Below are positions 54,677-63,833 of a DNA stretch of 64,000 nt, in pieces. Each line of letters starts with the position of its first letter. Positions within the stretch are counted from its first letter, which is position 1. Made by a program: the position numbers and the translations under genes. Source of the stretch: Phytophthora colocasiae. Taxonomy: Eukaryota > Oomycota > Peronosporomycetes > Peronosporales > Peronosporaceae. The stretch lies in the NCBI GenBank assembly GCA_018806915.1, contig JAGKQI010000040.1, positions 620,001 through 684,000 of the forward strand, given 5' to 3'. The notes under the pieces were generated by a model. The model ran no database searches. It worked only from the letters and a program-made list of their open reading frames with translations, and was not told the origin of the DNA.

Positions 54677-54790
54677 GTTTGTCACCGTTGTCACCGAAAA
54701 AGTTTGTCACCCTTGTCACCGAGAAAAAGTTTGTCACCCTTGTCACCGAAAAAAAGTTTGTCACCCTTGTCACCGAAAAAGTTTGTCACC
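54677..54790. repeat. Tandem GTTTGTCACCCTTGTCACC repeat
   Basis: Four to five units of about 27 bp (GTTTGTCACCCTTGTCACC plus GAAAAA of varying length) form the right end of the MULE. The same GGTGACA motif appears inverted at its left end, so the array is probably an expanded transposase-binding site. Confidence 0.8.
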
Positions 54791-54960
54791 TTGGTATGAA
54801 GGACGGTTGAATAGCCCGTGTTTATTAAAACCGAGTTACCAGTCGCTTAAGTCCGAACCTCCTCCTCCTCCTCTTCTTCATCTTCTTCTTCCATGTCGCT
54901 TTCCACCTCGCTCTCACTCCTTGTTTCTAGCATGTGATGATCGGTGTCGCTCTCTCATTA

Positions 54961-55758
54961 TCAGCTTCCAAGTCGCCAGCTGCGATGCCGACGCACATTC
55001 AATGAATTGCGCAGTGCATACGTGCGGTCACAATAACTGCATTGGTATACCCCATCGACGCGGCAACTACGGCGATGACCTGCCAAATCGCGGCGAGAAA
55101 ACTCAAGCTCAGAACACCGGTCACACCGATAGGTGTTGAACACAACTGCCTCGGTAGCATTTTCTGTTTGCTCCACAGCTGCGACGCGAACGTAGCGATG
55201 CAGGCGATAATTCGTGCTCGTATAAGCGGCACCCGAATGAGCGAGATCACCACGGAACAGAAGTATCTGTCCCCGCCGAAGTGAAAGTGTTCGCCGACTC
55301 CCTCGTTCAACAGTACCACCAAATGCTCCAGGGTACACATGAAAGGAGGTCCCATCCATCAACGCAACAATGAGAGAAGCTTGCACGCTGTTAAGCTCCT
55401 GCAACGCTTTTGATGTTTCAAACGCGGGGTAGTCTCTGTGCGGAGCCTGGTCCTCACCGCCGCTGAAAGACAGCAACGCATGCCAGCCGTTTTCATCAAC
55501 CTCCCACTCGTCGCGAGCCGAAACGACTTCTTCCACAACTTGTTGGTGGATGGTGGTCATTGCAGACCTCATCGGAGAGACATCTGCTTGGTATCTGTGC
55601 TCATCCATCGTCAATGGGTTGACAGTCAAAAATATTTGATGGAACTGCAGCGATCTAATTTCAGACAATGCTTCAATGCAAATATCGTCGGTTAGGCCAA
55701 TAGATCCCACAATGTAGCCCATGTTCCAAAATCTAGCATACTCGCGTGCACCGAACAT
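54961..55758 (-). CDS. 2-oxoglutarate/Fe(II) oxygenase-like protein with C-terminal zinc fingers (transposon cargo)
   Basis: This intact 265-residue frame starts at ATG 55758. The double-stranded beta-helix iron site is apparent: H107-x-D109 in APHRDYPAF, H174 in GDLAHSGAAY, and R185/R188 in NYRLHRYV as the 2-oxoglutarate anchor. Residues 210-258 add a C2HC/C2H2-type finger (CDRC, H228, C232) and a second Cys pair (CSYC) whose last ligand is unclear, suggesting DNA or RNA binding. The stop is followed by an in-frame acidic stretch (54840-54945) after three stop codons, perhaps a lost tail. It lies inside the Tc1-like element, divergent from its transposase. A nucleic-acid hydroxylase/demethylase role would be in line with the fusion but is only inferred. 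I do not recognise a named family. Confidence 0.65.
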   Translation of the reverse strand: MFGAREYARFWNMGYIVGSIGLTDDICIEALSEIRSLQFHQIFLTVNPLTMDEHRYQADVSPMRSAMTTIHQQVVEEVVSARDEWEVDENGWHALLSFSGGEDQAPHRDYPAFETSKALQELNSVQASLIVALMDGTSFHVYPGAFGGTVERGSRRTLSLRRGQILLFRGDLAHSGAAYTSTNYRLHRYVRVAAVEQTENATEAVVFNTYRCDRCSELEFSRRDLAGHRRSCRVDGVYQCSYCDRTYALRNSLNVRRHRSWRLGS

Positions 55759-56155
55759 GGCGGCGATGCAGGTGATCAAGCGGAGCAGTCGGGACGAGCA
55801 CGCTCAGCCGGGGGAACACACACGCAGAGCAGCCGGCGGAACGAGCACGCTGGGCAGTCGAAGGGCTGTTCTAACACGCGCTGCAGAATTTGGGTTGTGG
55901 CGTGAATCCTGCGCACCACAGGTTGTAAGTGGTTTTGATTGGTCAATAAAATTTGCTTGTGTTCTGTGTTGTTGCGCCATTTCTATCTGTGCTGCTACCA
56001 ATTTCGTATGTGGTATTCACCTTCCCTCGCCCGAAATGGAGACCACAAAGTCAATAGAGGCTTTTAGCAAATCCGAAATTTGTGTTTTTCCGGTTTGATC
56101 ATATGCATTCTTGCCCTATTCACTGGTCTCAACAGGAAAGTTAAACCGAATCAAC

Positions 56156-57490
56156 ATGTCCAAACCGGACGAAACAACCTATAGTTACTGTTCTATTGCT
56201 AATTATTACGGTTTATATCAAGAACCTAATTTGCGATCGTTCACAGCTAAATCGGCGGCACCTGCCATGGATCCTAGAGAAGCGCCGGACCCAAGGGAAG
56301 ATGCTGTCATAACTGACGGTGAAGCTACGGCATACGCTCTCGACAGTGACATGAAGTGGTTTGTGAGGACTGCTGTGCGGGGAGTGCCTCGTCATCATCG
56401 TTCAGCGTACATGTATCAGCGCTTGCTTCAAGCCCGTGAGACTGGTAATACTCTGGAAGCTGCCGTTTTCTTTTCAGAGTTGGCTACAATGGCGAAACCG
56501 GTGACTACCCGACGTGTGCCTTTCAATTTCAACAGTGTGTCAGAGGATGAATCTCTCATACGATTCAGGTTTTCCAAAGCAGAACTAGTCATGCTCATTG
56601 ATTTAATGGGTTTGACTGAAACTATAACGAGAGAGAGAACAAAAGCATCAGCAATCGAAGCTCTTTGCATTTTACTGTATAGGCTGGCTGCTCCTGTACG
56701 TGGAACCGAGCTACAAGACTACTTCGGTCGCTCTGAGAGCGGGATATCTAACATTTTCTTGCACACGTTGAATTTTCTCGATGTCAAGTATAAGAAGCTA
56801 CTAGCATTTGGCGGTCACATCGCAGCTACACGACTTTGTGTGTACGCAAATGCAATCTTTGAAGCCGGATCGCCATACACAAACATTTGGAGCTTTATTG
56901 ATGGGACTGTTAGAGGTATTTGCCGTCCGCAGCCAAGGAAAAAGGGATCTGGAAAGATGTTGACACAGCAATCAGTTTATAATGGTCACAAGCGCAAGCA
57001 TGGCCTCAAATTTCAGACTCTAGTCACCCCTGATGGACTTATTATCCATCTATTCGGGCCATTTCCTGGGCGCAACCACGACATTAAGATGTTTACCGAA
57101 TCCGGCCTTGCAGACCAAGTTCGTAGCGATTTTCGTTTTGCCGACTACAGAATTTTTGGTGACTGTGCTTATGGCCGGGACGATGTGATGCTGAGCCCAT
57201 TTGAAGGCGCAGTTGGAAACCTTACCGAGGCGCAAAAGGATATAAACAGCAAGATGAGCAAGGTCAGAGTGTCTGTCGAGTGGTCTTACGCTTAAGTGGT
57301 GAACTATTGGAGAACACTTGACGTCAAGTCGAATCTTCGTGTCGGTACACAACCTGTTGGACAAATGTATCGCGTTGGTATCTTAATGACCAATTGCATA
57401 ACATGCACTCGTGGTGGGAATACTGCAAGCGACTACTTCAGGGTCAAACCACCAGATATCAGAGAATATTTGAGGACAAACAGCAATTAG
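56156..57490 (+). pseudogene. PIF/Harbinger DDE transposase with one in-frame stop
   Basis: From ATG 56156 the frame is open to a TAA at 57293-57295 and then continues in the same frame to 57490 with the natural C-terminus (LDVKSNLRVGTQPVG, ending EYLRTNSN). An HTH-like region (FRFSKAELVMLIDLMGLTE) precedes the catalytic domain, with D in FIDGTVRGICRP, D in FGDCAYGRDD and E in VSVEWSYA, followed by the stop. The stop probably derives from CAA. Apart from this one change the gene looks complete, so the insertion is fairly young. The transposase acts together with the Myb-like partner encoded opposite. Confidence 0.85.
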
Positions 57491-57506
57491 GCAGATTTTA
57501 TTCATT

Positions 57507-58292
57507 TTAATTGTCTTTACGAGAGATTGCTGCACTAAAAATCTTGGCACACTCAATGATGAGGTCTTGATTGCTTTTCTGTAGACGCTCTTGAAAACGA
57601 AGGTGTTGGTCATCTTTTTCTTTTTCAAAAATGAGTCGTTGTTCAAATTGCAGCTGTGATTGACGGAGCTCCTGTTCCTTCAGCTCGAACTCTTGTCGCT
57701 GACGTTTTTCTTGCCGTTTTATCTCCTGTTGAAATGCGTTCACCCGTTTTGGTGTCGATCGTGGTGTTCGTGATGATGCACCTGATACTGTTGAACTACG
57801 AGAAACACTGCTGTCTGGATCACTACAATCACTAACAGAATCATCGGAGTCAGATTTTGCACGAAGTGCCCGGCGACGGGCGCTTTCTCGAACTATTTCT
57901 TCAGCGCACATGGCTAATTGTTCATCCTTTTGTTGTTTTTTGTTCTTGATTGTTTTTTTCTCTGACTTGAAGTGGTCTTCCAGCGCCACATACTGCCGTA
58001 CAAGCCCTTCGCGCTCATCGTAGTGGCTTTGGATGTTAACAGCATCAACCGACTCCTCAATCCCGCTGCCTCGAGCAGAAGCGGCTTCGGAATCCTTAAA
58101 TATTTGCTTCAAAAGCGTGAGACGATCACGAATCTGCTTTACGTTGACCTCCACACCAAAGGCAGATGAGAGTGAAGCTGCAACATCGCTCCATACGCGG
58201 AGTGTCGTACCACGGACCGCTGCAAAAGGCTTGAGGCGTATGAGCTCCCGCAGCAACTCTTTATCCTGGTCATTCGAGAATCGGAATACCAT
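57507..58292 (-). CDS. Myb/SANT-like DNA-binding partner protein of the Harbinger element
   Basis: This 261-residue intact frame from ATG 58292 opens with a Myb/SANT-like trihelix segment (FSNDQDKELLRELIRLKPF, TLRVWSDVAASLSSAFG, IRDRLTLLKQIFKD, residues 3-75). A Ser/Asp-rich linker (about 165-195) and a long Gln/Glu/Lys-rich coiled coil (205-255) follow. Two-gene PIF/Harbinger elements need such a protein for nuclear import or DNA binding of the transposase. Its stop faces the transposase stop 16 bases away. Confidence 0.83.
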   Translation of the reverse strand: MVFRFSNDQDKELLRELIRLKPFAAVRGTTLRVWSDVAASLSSAFGVEVNVKQIRDRLTLLKQIFKDSEAASARGSGIEESVDAVNIQSHYDEREGLVRQYVALEDHFKSEKKTIKNKKQQKDEQLAMCAEEIVRESARRRALRAKSDSDDSVSDCSDPDSSVSRSSTVSGASSRTPRSTPKRVNAFQQEIKRQEKRQRQEFELKEQELRQSQLQFEQRLIFEKEKDDQHLRFQERLQKSNQDLIIECAKIFSAAISRKDN

Positions 58293-58526
58293 TAGATTAG
58301 GCGGCAGCTTTCTTTCTGAGCTCGTACCTGCGAGTTTGTTTGTGCTATTCTTAAGTGGATTCGTCCTCAAAACTGACCTTGACTACCACAAGGTGCTGTC
58401 CACATTTCGGTTTGATGCTAAAGGCGCATTCAACCTATTTTGAGCAACCGAACTTTCGTTTGAAAATTAGAAACCAAACTAATTTGCTAAAAGCCTCTAA
58501 TCTGCAATTGACATTACACAACCCAG

Positions 58527-59247
58527 ATGCCTTCCCAAACCGCCACTAAGACCCACACACCTGAAGAACGCTGTCGCGTCCTCAAAGCATACCACGCCGG
58601 TGGCAACTGGCGTGCTGTTGCCCATTATAATGGGTTCCCACGGAGCACAGCGGAGCGACTTGTTAGCCTCGACCGTGCTGTTGACCTTCCTCGAGGGGGG
58701 GGCCGCGCTACCAAAGTGACCCCCGAGATCAAGGCGGCATTAGAACTGTGGCTAGACGAGTGTTGTCTTCTCCCACTTGCCACATTGAAACGCATGGTCC
58801 TTGATGAGTTTCGTGTGGACATCGCAGAGTCTACCATTTCTCGCCATCTGAAAGGCATGCTCTTTACCGTCAAACAGGTGCGCTTTACTATGAACATGTA
58901 CATGTACTGAGACTGAATTAACATTCAATATTCTTTGGCTAATTCGTAGACGCGCGTCGAGTCCATACAGCCCCATGTGTAACCCGATTGAAAACTGTTT
59001 TAGCGCTCTTAAAGCGCACATCAAAACCTACCTAGCTACAGCGAGGGAAGAGATGAACGACCCACTGACCGAGAGTATTACTGGTCCACCAATTTCGAAG
59101 ACAGAAGCTCGCATGAGGCTTCTCGAGCGAGCTACCAACACTTGCATGCCGCGAATCACTCAGCGCATGGTGCAGAACGTAGAGTTGCACGCTTCGAAGT
59201 TTGTGCATGCAGCAATTCGTAAGGAAGATATGTCCTATGGCCAGTAG
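58527..59247 (+). pseudogene. Tc1-like transposase lacking its catalytic core
   Basis: The N-terminal piece (58527-58910) has an HTH (EERCRVLKAYHAGGNWRAVA, HYNGFPRSTAERLV) and the second DNA-binding helix set (LDEFRVDIAESTISRHL). After about 60 non-coding bases the C-terminal DDE_3 end follows (SPYSPMCNPIENCFSALKAH to the TAG at 59245), with the third catalytic Glu in NPIEN. The stretch carrying the first two catalytic Asp residues is missing, so an internal deletion made the element dependent on a relative. The stop codon lies at the inner edge of the right inverted repeat. Confidence 0.8.
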
Positions 59248-59388
59248 TTTGCCCGCTTTGAATGATGATTAGCCCACTTTGATTGTGTGAAAAAAAAGTT
59301 TTGGGCTGTTTTGGGTTTCTGTCAGCCGCCTAAAATTAATCCTGCCCACATTGGATGCTGATTAGCCCACTTTGGCCGGGCAAAGGTG
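59246..59388 (+). repeat. Right terminal inverted repeat with internal direct repeats
   Basis: It is the reverse complement of 51913-52050, apart from an indel in the A/T-run near 59290 and single changes at the inner edge. It includes both direct-repeat units. Confidence 0.85.
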
Positions 59389-59428
59389 TAGTTATTCAAA
59401 AAAATCCTGAAAATACACGATACATATA

Positions 59429-59785
59429 CAAATAACGACGGAAAAACCCGCCGGGAAATGTTAGTGCTTTCAATAGTTAAGAACGGGCAGCTTACACGAC
59501 GGAAAAACACGACGTCTGGCATTACTGTTTTCTATTGGCTCAAAATTGAAATCTATGTCCCAAAGTCCAATTTTTGTTCATTACAAAATTCTGTTTTATC
59601 CAATAGAATCGGCAAAGCAAAGTTTACAGCTATTATAAATAATATTCAACCAATCGAAGAAATGATTTGCGGAAAATGGTTCACTTTTTTTGTATTCTTA
59701 GTGAGTTTTTCACCAGGTGGTCGGATGAACATTGCTAGACTAACGACGTCTTTTTGAGTCCGTCGTCTTTTTCCGTCGTTATTTG
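59429..59785. mobile_element. 357-bp MITE with TA flanks
   Basis: An 18-bp perfect inverted repeat (CAAATAACGACGGAAAAA at 59429; complement ending 59785) is flanked by TA on both sides. Inside, the phrase ACGACGGAAAAAC recurs near 59498, and GACGTC-type sites recur. There is no coding capacity. It was probably mobilised by a Tc1/mariner-type transposase. Confidence 0.8.
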
Positions 59786-59826
59786 TATGTATGTAGAACG
59801 CCATACTGTACACTTCCTGGAAATTA

Positions 59827-61621
59827 CCGTATTTGTCGGATCGAGTGGGACACTCGGATCAAGTGGGAAAGCCACTATGTAGGGGTGACACCCCCTCTCT
59901 ATACCATAGAACCTATCAAAATGAAACATGCATTTATTGAGGTTTATGAAGTTACTCCTCATCAGGAAGAACAGCATTCTCTGGTGGGGGAAGCACATGC
60001 GTTCGGAATCTACCAGAAGCATCTCGAGGTCCAATAGGAATATGTCCTGCCTTTTGAAAGCCTCCAATTATCGTTTCAGCGGAGATCATCTCCCACGCCT
60101 CCCCAATCATCTTCGACAGTAGAAGGCGACGCTCACTAGCATTTGACGCAAAGGGGTTGTCGATGTGCCAGCGTCGATAAAAATCCCTGCGTAGTGTACA
60201 TTGTTAGAACAACGATGAAGTTAAAAAGCTTTTTAAAAAAGCACGTACTGAACGATGCTTTTAAATGAATGCATAACGCTCACATCCATCGGCTGACTGA
60301 GGCCGGTAATCCCTGGAGGAATGTACTGGACCTCAGTGCAGCACTCCTCAGAGAGTTTTACGCTGTCCATCTTGTGGACCTTTAAGCTGTCCAGCAGCAG
60401 CATGCGGCAGCCTTGTGTTGAAGGCGTCCAAACCTAGTCACACACACACCAATTTTAGTTTTAAAGGTACTAAATAAAGAGATTAAATACAAACCTCGTC
60501 GATCCACTTTAGCATTGTAGCATGGTCACAAAGGCCTTTGCTTGGGTCGTATGGACGACACCAGGATGGCCCCAGCTGGTGGCTCAGAAACCTCTTGATA
60601 TACTGGCCCTCCAGGCACGCCCGCAAACACAATAAAGGCTGGGAGCTTCATCCCTGTGGCTGACGCGCACAGGAAGACGCTACAGCGAGATCCATTTTCC
60701 CCCATCCCTTGTACCACGTCTACTGTGTTTGCTCCTTTAAAATCGATTGTTAAACGGCCCGGGTTATCAATCTGCCCGTTTGATCCATGTTGAAGAGGTT
60801 GCCATACCGGTCTTGCGTTCTGTAAGACAGTGGAAAGATTCCATCTTCTTCAACAGCAAAGTTGATCGACCTAGAAAATGAGTCTGCAATTTCCTAAAAC
60901 AAGTTTTAGTTGATAATTACTTATGATCAATAAATGCAATTTAAGTACCTGCATGTTCTCCCGCAGTTTTCTACCTTTGTGAGTGATGCGCCTAACAGAA
61001 AATCTGTTACGCTTCAAAAAGCGTGTGCACCAAGATAGTAGTGCAACATTCGTTCTGGCTGCTGAGAAGGCAGCGTCAGACTTGCCAATCATCAGCACAA
61101 TGCACTTCGTAGTGACACACAGTCCTCGTGTCTTTCTCATCAGCGTTATCCATTTTATTAACCTGTAGTAAATAACATTAGTACAATTGAGCAGCATTAA
61201 AACAATAAAGTCAACACGTACTCGGTTTGCTCAGGAAAAAGGACGTATTGCCTTCTGGGCGATGAGACGGAGCAAAGTACTTGTTCGGGGCGGAGGCAGC
61301 CACAGAGCAGAGCTGTGCCTTTGACTTACGCCAGCGATAGATGGTCGAGCGGCTGACCCTCGGCCAGCTGCATCAACGGCCCGCTCTCCCTCTACCGCAC
61401 AAGCACCCTGCGTATTAAGAGTAAGCATAATAAACGGAGGATTTACAGTATTTTTGCGCTTACCTTGTACTTGATTTTATTCTTGTTCTTCGGCCTGCGC
61501 GGCATTACGAGAAATGGGATGGATGGCAGTCGACGCATGCAAAAAAAAAAAAACCTTTGAGGTTTTTTTATGACTTGAAAATGGCCATTAAAAGTTGTCT
61601 CACTCGATCCGACAAATACGG
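59827..61621 (-). mobile_element. Pogo-like Tc1/mariner transposon relic (1.8 kb)
   Basis: Inverted repeats of about 25 bp (CCGTATTTGTCGGATCGAG at 59827; near-exact complement ending 61621), one mismatch inside, are flanked by TA. The inside shows a degraded minus-strand transposase. Confidence 0.82.
59950..61505 (-). pseudogene. Pogo-like transposase (degraded)
   Basis: Pieces in order on the minus strand: a basic start (MPRRPKNKNKIKYKV) at 61505, an HTH/CENP-B-like region to about 61000, GENGSRCSVFLCASATGMKL near 60700 (start of the DDE_1 fold), LLDSLKVHKMDSVKL and a following PPGITG stretch near 60300-60400, and the C-terminal helices near 60000-60110. Frame breaks lie between all of them, partly where short introns might have been. 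Not functional as seen. Confidence 0.7.
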
Positions 61622-61623
61622 TA

Positions 61624-63833
61624 GCTGGGCAAATGTGATGTTTGTTGGTGGGTAGAAAACCCATACAGGAAGAAACACTTTTCGTTTCGTGTTCAGCGCC
61701 TTAATTGGCGATTGCCGCGGGTGTGCGTTCCCGTATATACTCTCCGTAGGCGAAGATGCTGTTGTGCACGTCTTCAGGTACGCAACAAATTCAAATTCAA
61801 CGACTGCAATTAGTTTTCATACATGTAATACTACATGGAGACTCAGGAACGATGCACAGTTTCGGGATACCCGAGCAAAAAGACCAAGTACTAGGTTTCG
61901 CATGCTTTGTCATATCGAGTACTACCGTCAGGAGTGCCTGTGTGCCCTGTACGCGAAACAGGAACGCCCGCGTAACTGCGCATGGGTCAGCAAGGACATG
62001 ATGGCCAAGCCTCCAAGGGCGTCTCGTTCGCGATGGTACCGGAGGTCATCGGCAGCGATGACCCCAGCGTGGACCGCAGCCCCATTGACGTCTCTCCAAT
62101 TTCCAAGATTGAGCTCATCGTGGCGCACGTTCCCCGTCCAGGCCTAGATGAAGCGGACTACAACTAAGCAACCGACCAACCTGTACAGGACAACAAGCAG
62201 ACTCCACCTGACAACGGACGAAGGCTAGCACATGCACTGCACTGCAGGCACTGCACGACATTGTTCCGTTCTGGACACTCTTCCACTCCTCTTGCTAGGG
62301 TGGGCATAGCAGACCGGGTATGACGCTGTTGAACCGACACGTCACTCGAGCCGCAAGCATGTAGCTTTAGAACCAACGAGCCACGATAGAATTGACTCGA
62401 TATTTAAGTTCGCAATGTAATGCCAACACTTCCAACAGCAACAACCTTCTGGCACTTTCAAGGGATCCATTCGATGCGTCGACTGGTGTTCAGTCGTTGA
62501 GAGGCATGAGGCGCTCAACTTCTTGTCGTGGTCCAGCATTTGTGCACGCGCGCGACCAGAGCTTTGTCCTGACCCATCTGCACCTCTAGCTGACGCAGTG
62601 TAAGCTCCACCCGGGCTTTCTCCAGGTCGATCTCTTCAATTGATCGCAACGCTGGCCTCTTCTTGGCCAGCTCAGGCGAGGAATTCCTCATCTCAATCTG
62701 TCGAAATTGGACATGTTCTTGGTGCTCCTCTTCCTCCTCTTCCTCAAAATTTTGTACCGAGGCGACCCAGCGCGTTATCCCTTTCACTACCGGCAGGTTT
62801 TTTGGGATAGAAGGTCGATCTCTACTTGCTGTACATGTACGACCCTCATTCTAACTTCCGATGACTACTGTACTGTATGCGAAGATGACCTACATAATAA
62901 TACTATTTACATACATGACGTGTGTAGTAGACTGAGTACTTCGAAGTATGTAGTAACCGCAACAATGTCATGACCTGTAAGTCAATGGCCCACTGAGCAT
63001 GAACTGAGATAATGCTACGCCGCAGTAAACAAACATTTAGTCTACTACTCTGTCCCGGAAATGTTGCACGAAAGTGCTTTTCCTAACTTTGATTCGCTGA
63101 AACGCGCAATCAGTGCGTTTAATTGGCAGAAATGAATAGGGCGCACCCTGTGCATTTCAACGATGTGCGCAGCTCGCCGTGAGCCGCAAAATTGACCGCG
63201 AATCAGCTAATTTAGTGGCGATCTGGGGTCTTATCTGCTGGTGCGAGAGATGCACATTAAAGATTTCGCCCACCCCACCCCATCGTCTCCCATGCCACAA
63301 AAGAACCGAGCGAAGAGGACTGCAGCCGCGTGGTTTCCGCCGTCTTGAGTCTCTCCGTCGGGGGAGCCCGCTCTAGCACTGGTGGCCGACGAATTTGATC
63401 ATTGCAATTGTTGATGCAGGGTATTGGGAGCTTCCGCCAGCTACTATAAACGCCCCGTTCCAGAGCTTGCTGACGACAATGAATCAGTGCATTGAGGAGA
63501 AAGGTGGGGACGACTTCAAACCTGTTCACATGGGAAACGTTCACCTGGAGAAGGAGGGAAGACATCCCCTGAGCACCGAAGCTCAAGTAGAGCTGCTGAG
63601 GTCCTGTCTCTATCACAGGGATTTGTAGGTATAGTAAAAGCAAGTATAATTGTGGTGTAAAGCCGAACCGTGTAACTTTTTCGGGACAGAGTAGTACCAC
63701 ATATCGTTCCGGTACCGTACCGTAAACACACGTACAGTACAAGAAAACTTGCGATCTGCCTGCTCTGTACATGTAGCTCAGACATTCAGTCTACAATACT
63801 TGATCCTTCACACACAACCACCAGAAACGCGAA
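61624..63833. other. Gene-poor stretch before the last effector-like gene
   Basis: Short frames only. A 90-residue minus-strand frame at 62515-62787 has a Glu run (about residues 15-21) and a helical Glu/Leu/Gln-rich segment, resembling the C-terminal part of transposon-linked Myb-like proteins. Frames at 61982-62167 and 63395-63628 have no recognisable domain. I see no supported host gene. Confidence 0.45.

Larger units (their letters stand above)
52500..54795 (+). mobile_element. MULE-type DNA transposon nested in the Tc1-like element
   Basis: The ends are GGTGACA-rich repeats in inverted orientation: CGGTGACAGAATAAACATC near 52501 and the TTTGTCACC/TTGTCACCG array at 54677-54790. They bracket a degenerate MULE transposase. 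The exact ends and target duplication could not be fixed by eye. Confidence 0.6.
56056..58498 (+). mobile_element. PIF/Harbinger DNA transposon (2443 bp) nested in the Tc1-like element
   Basis: A perfect 17-bp terminal inverted repeat (AGAGGCTTTTAGCAAAT at 56056; complement ending at 58498) is flanked by a 3-bp direct repeat AAT (56053-56055 and 58499-58501), the target size of PIF/Harbinger. It contains the two expected convergent genes, a DDE transposase and a Myb/SANT-like protein. Confidence 0.88.
51913..59388 (+). mobile_element. Tc1-like element with IR/DR ends carrying an oxygenase gene; contains nested MULE and Harbinger
   Basis: Inverted repeats of about 140 bp, starting CACCTTTGCCCGGCC at 51913 and ending with its complement at 59388, are flanked by TA on both sides. 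Each arm has two direct copies of a unit beginning CAAAGTGGGCTAATCA, the IR/DR layout known from Sleeping Beauty-type elements. Once the two younger insertions (about 52500-54795 and 56056-58498) are set aside, the core is about 2.7 kb and holds a minus-strand oxygenase/zinc-finger gene and a plus-strand Tc1-like transposase remnant, divergently arranged. Confidence 0.75.
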
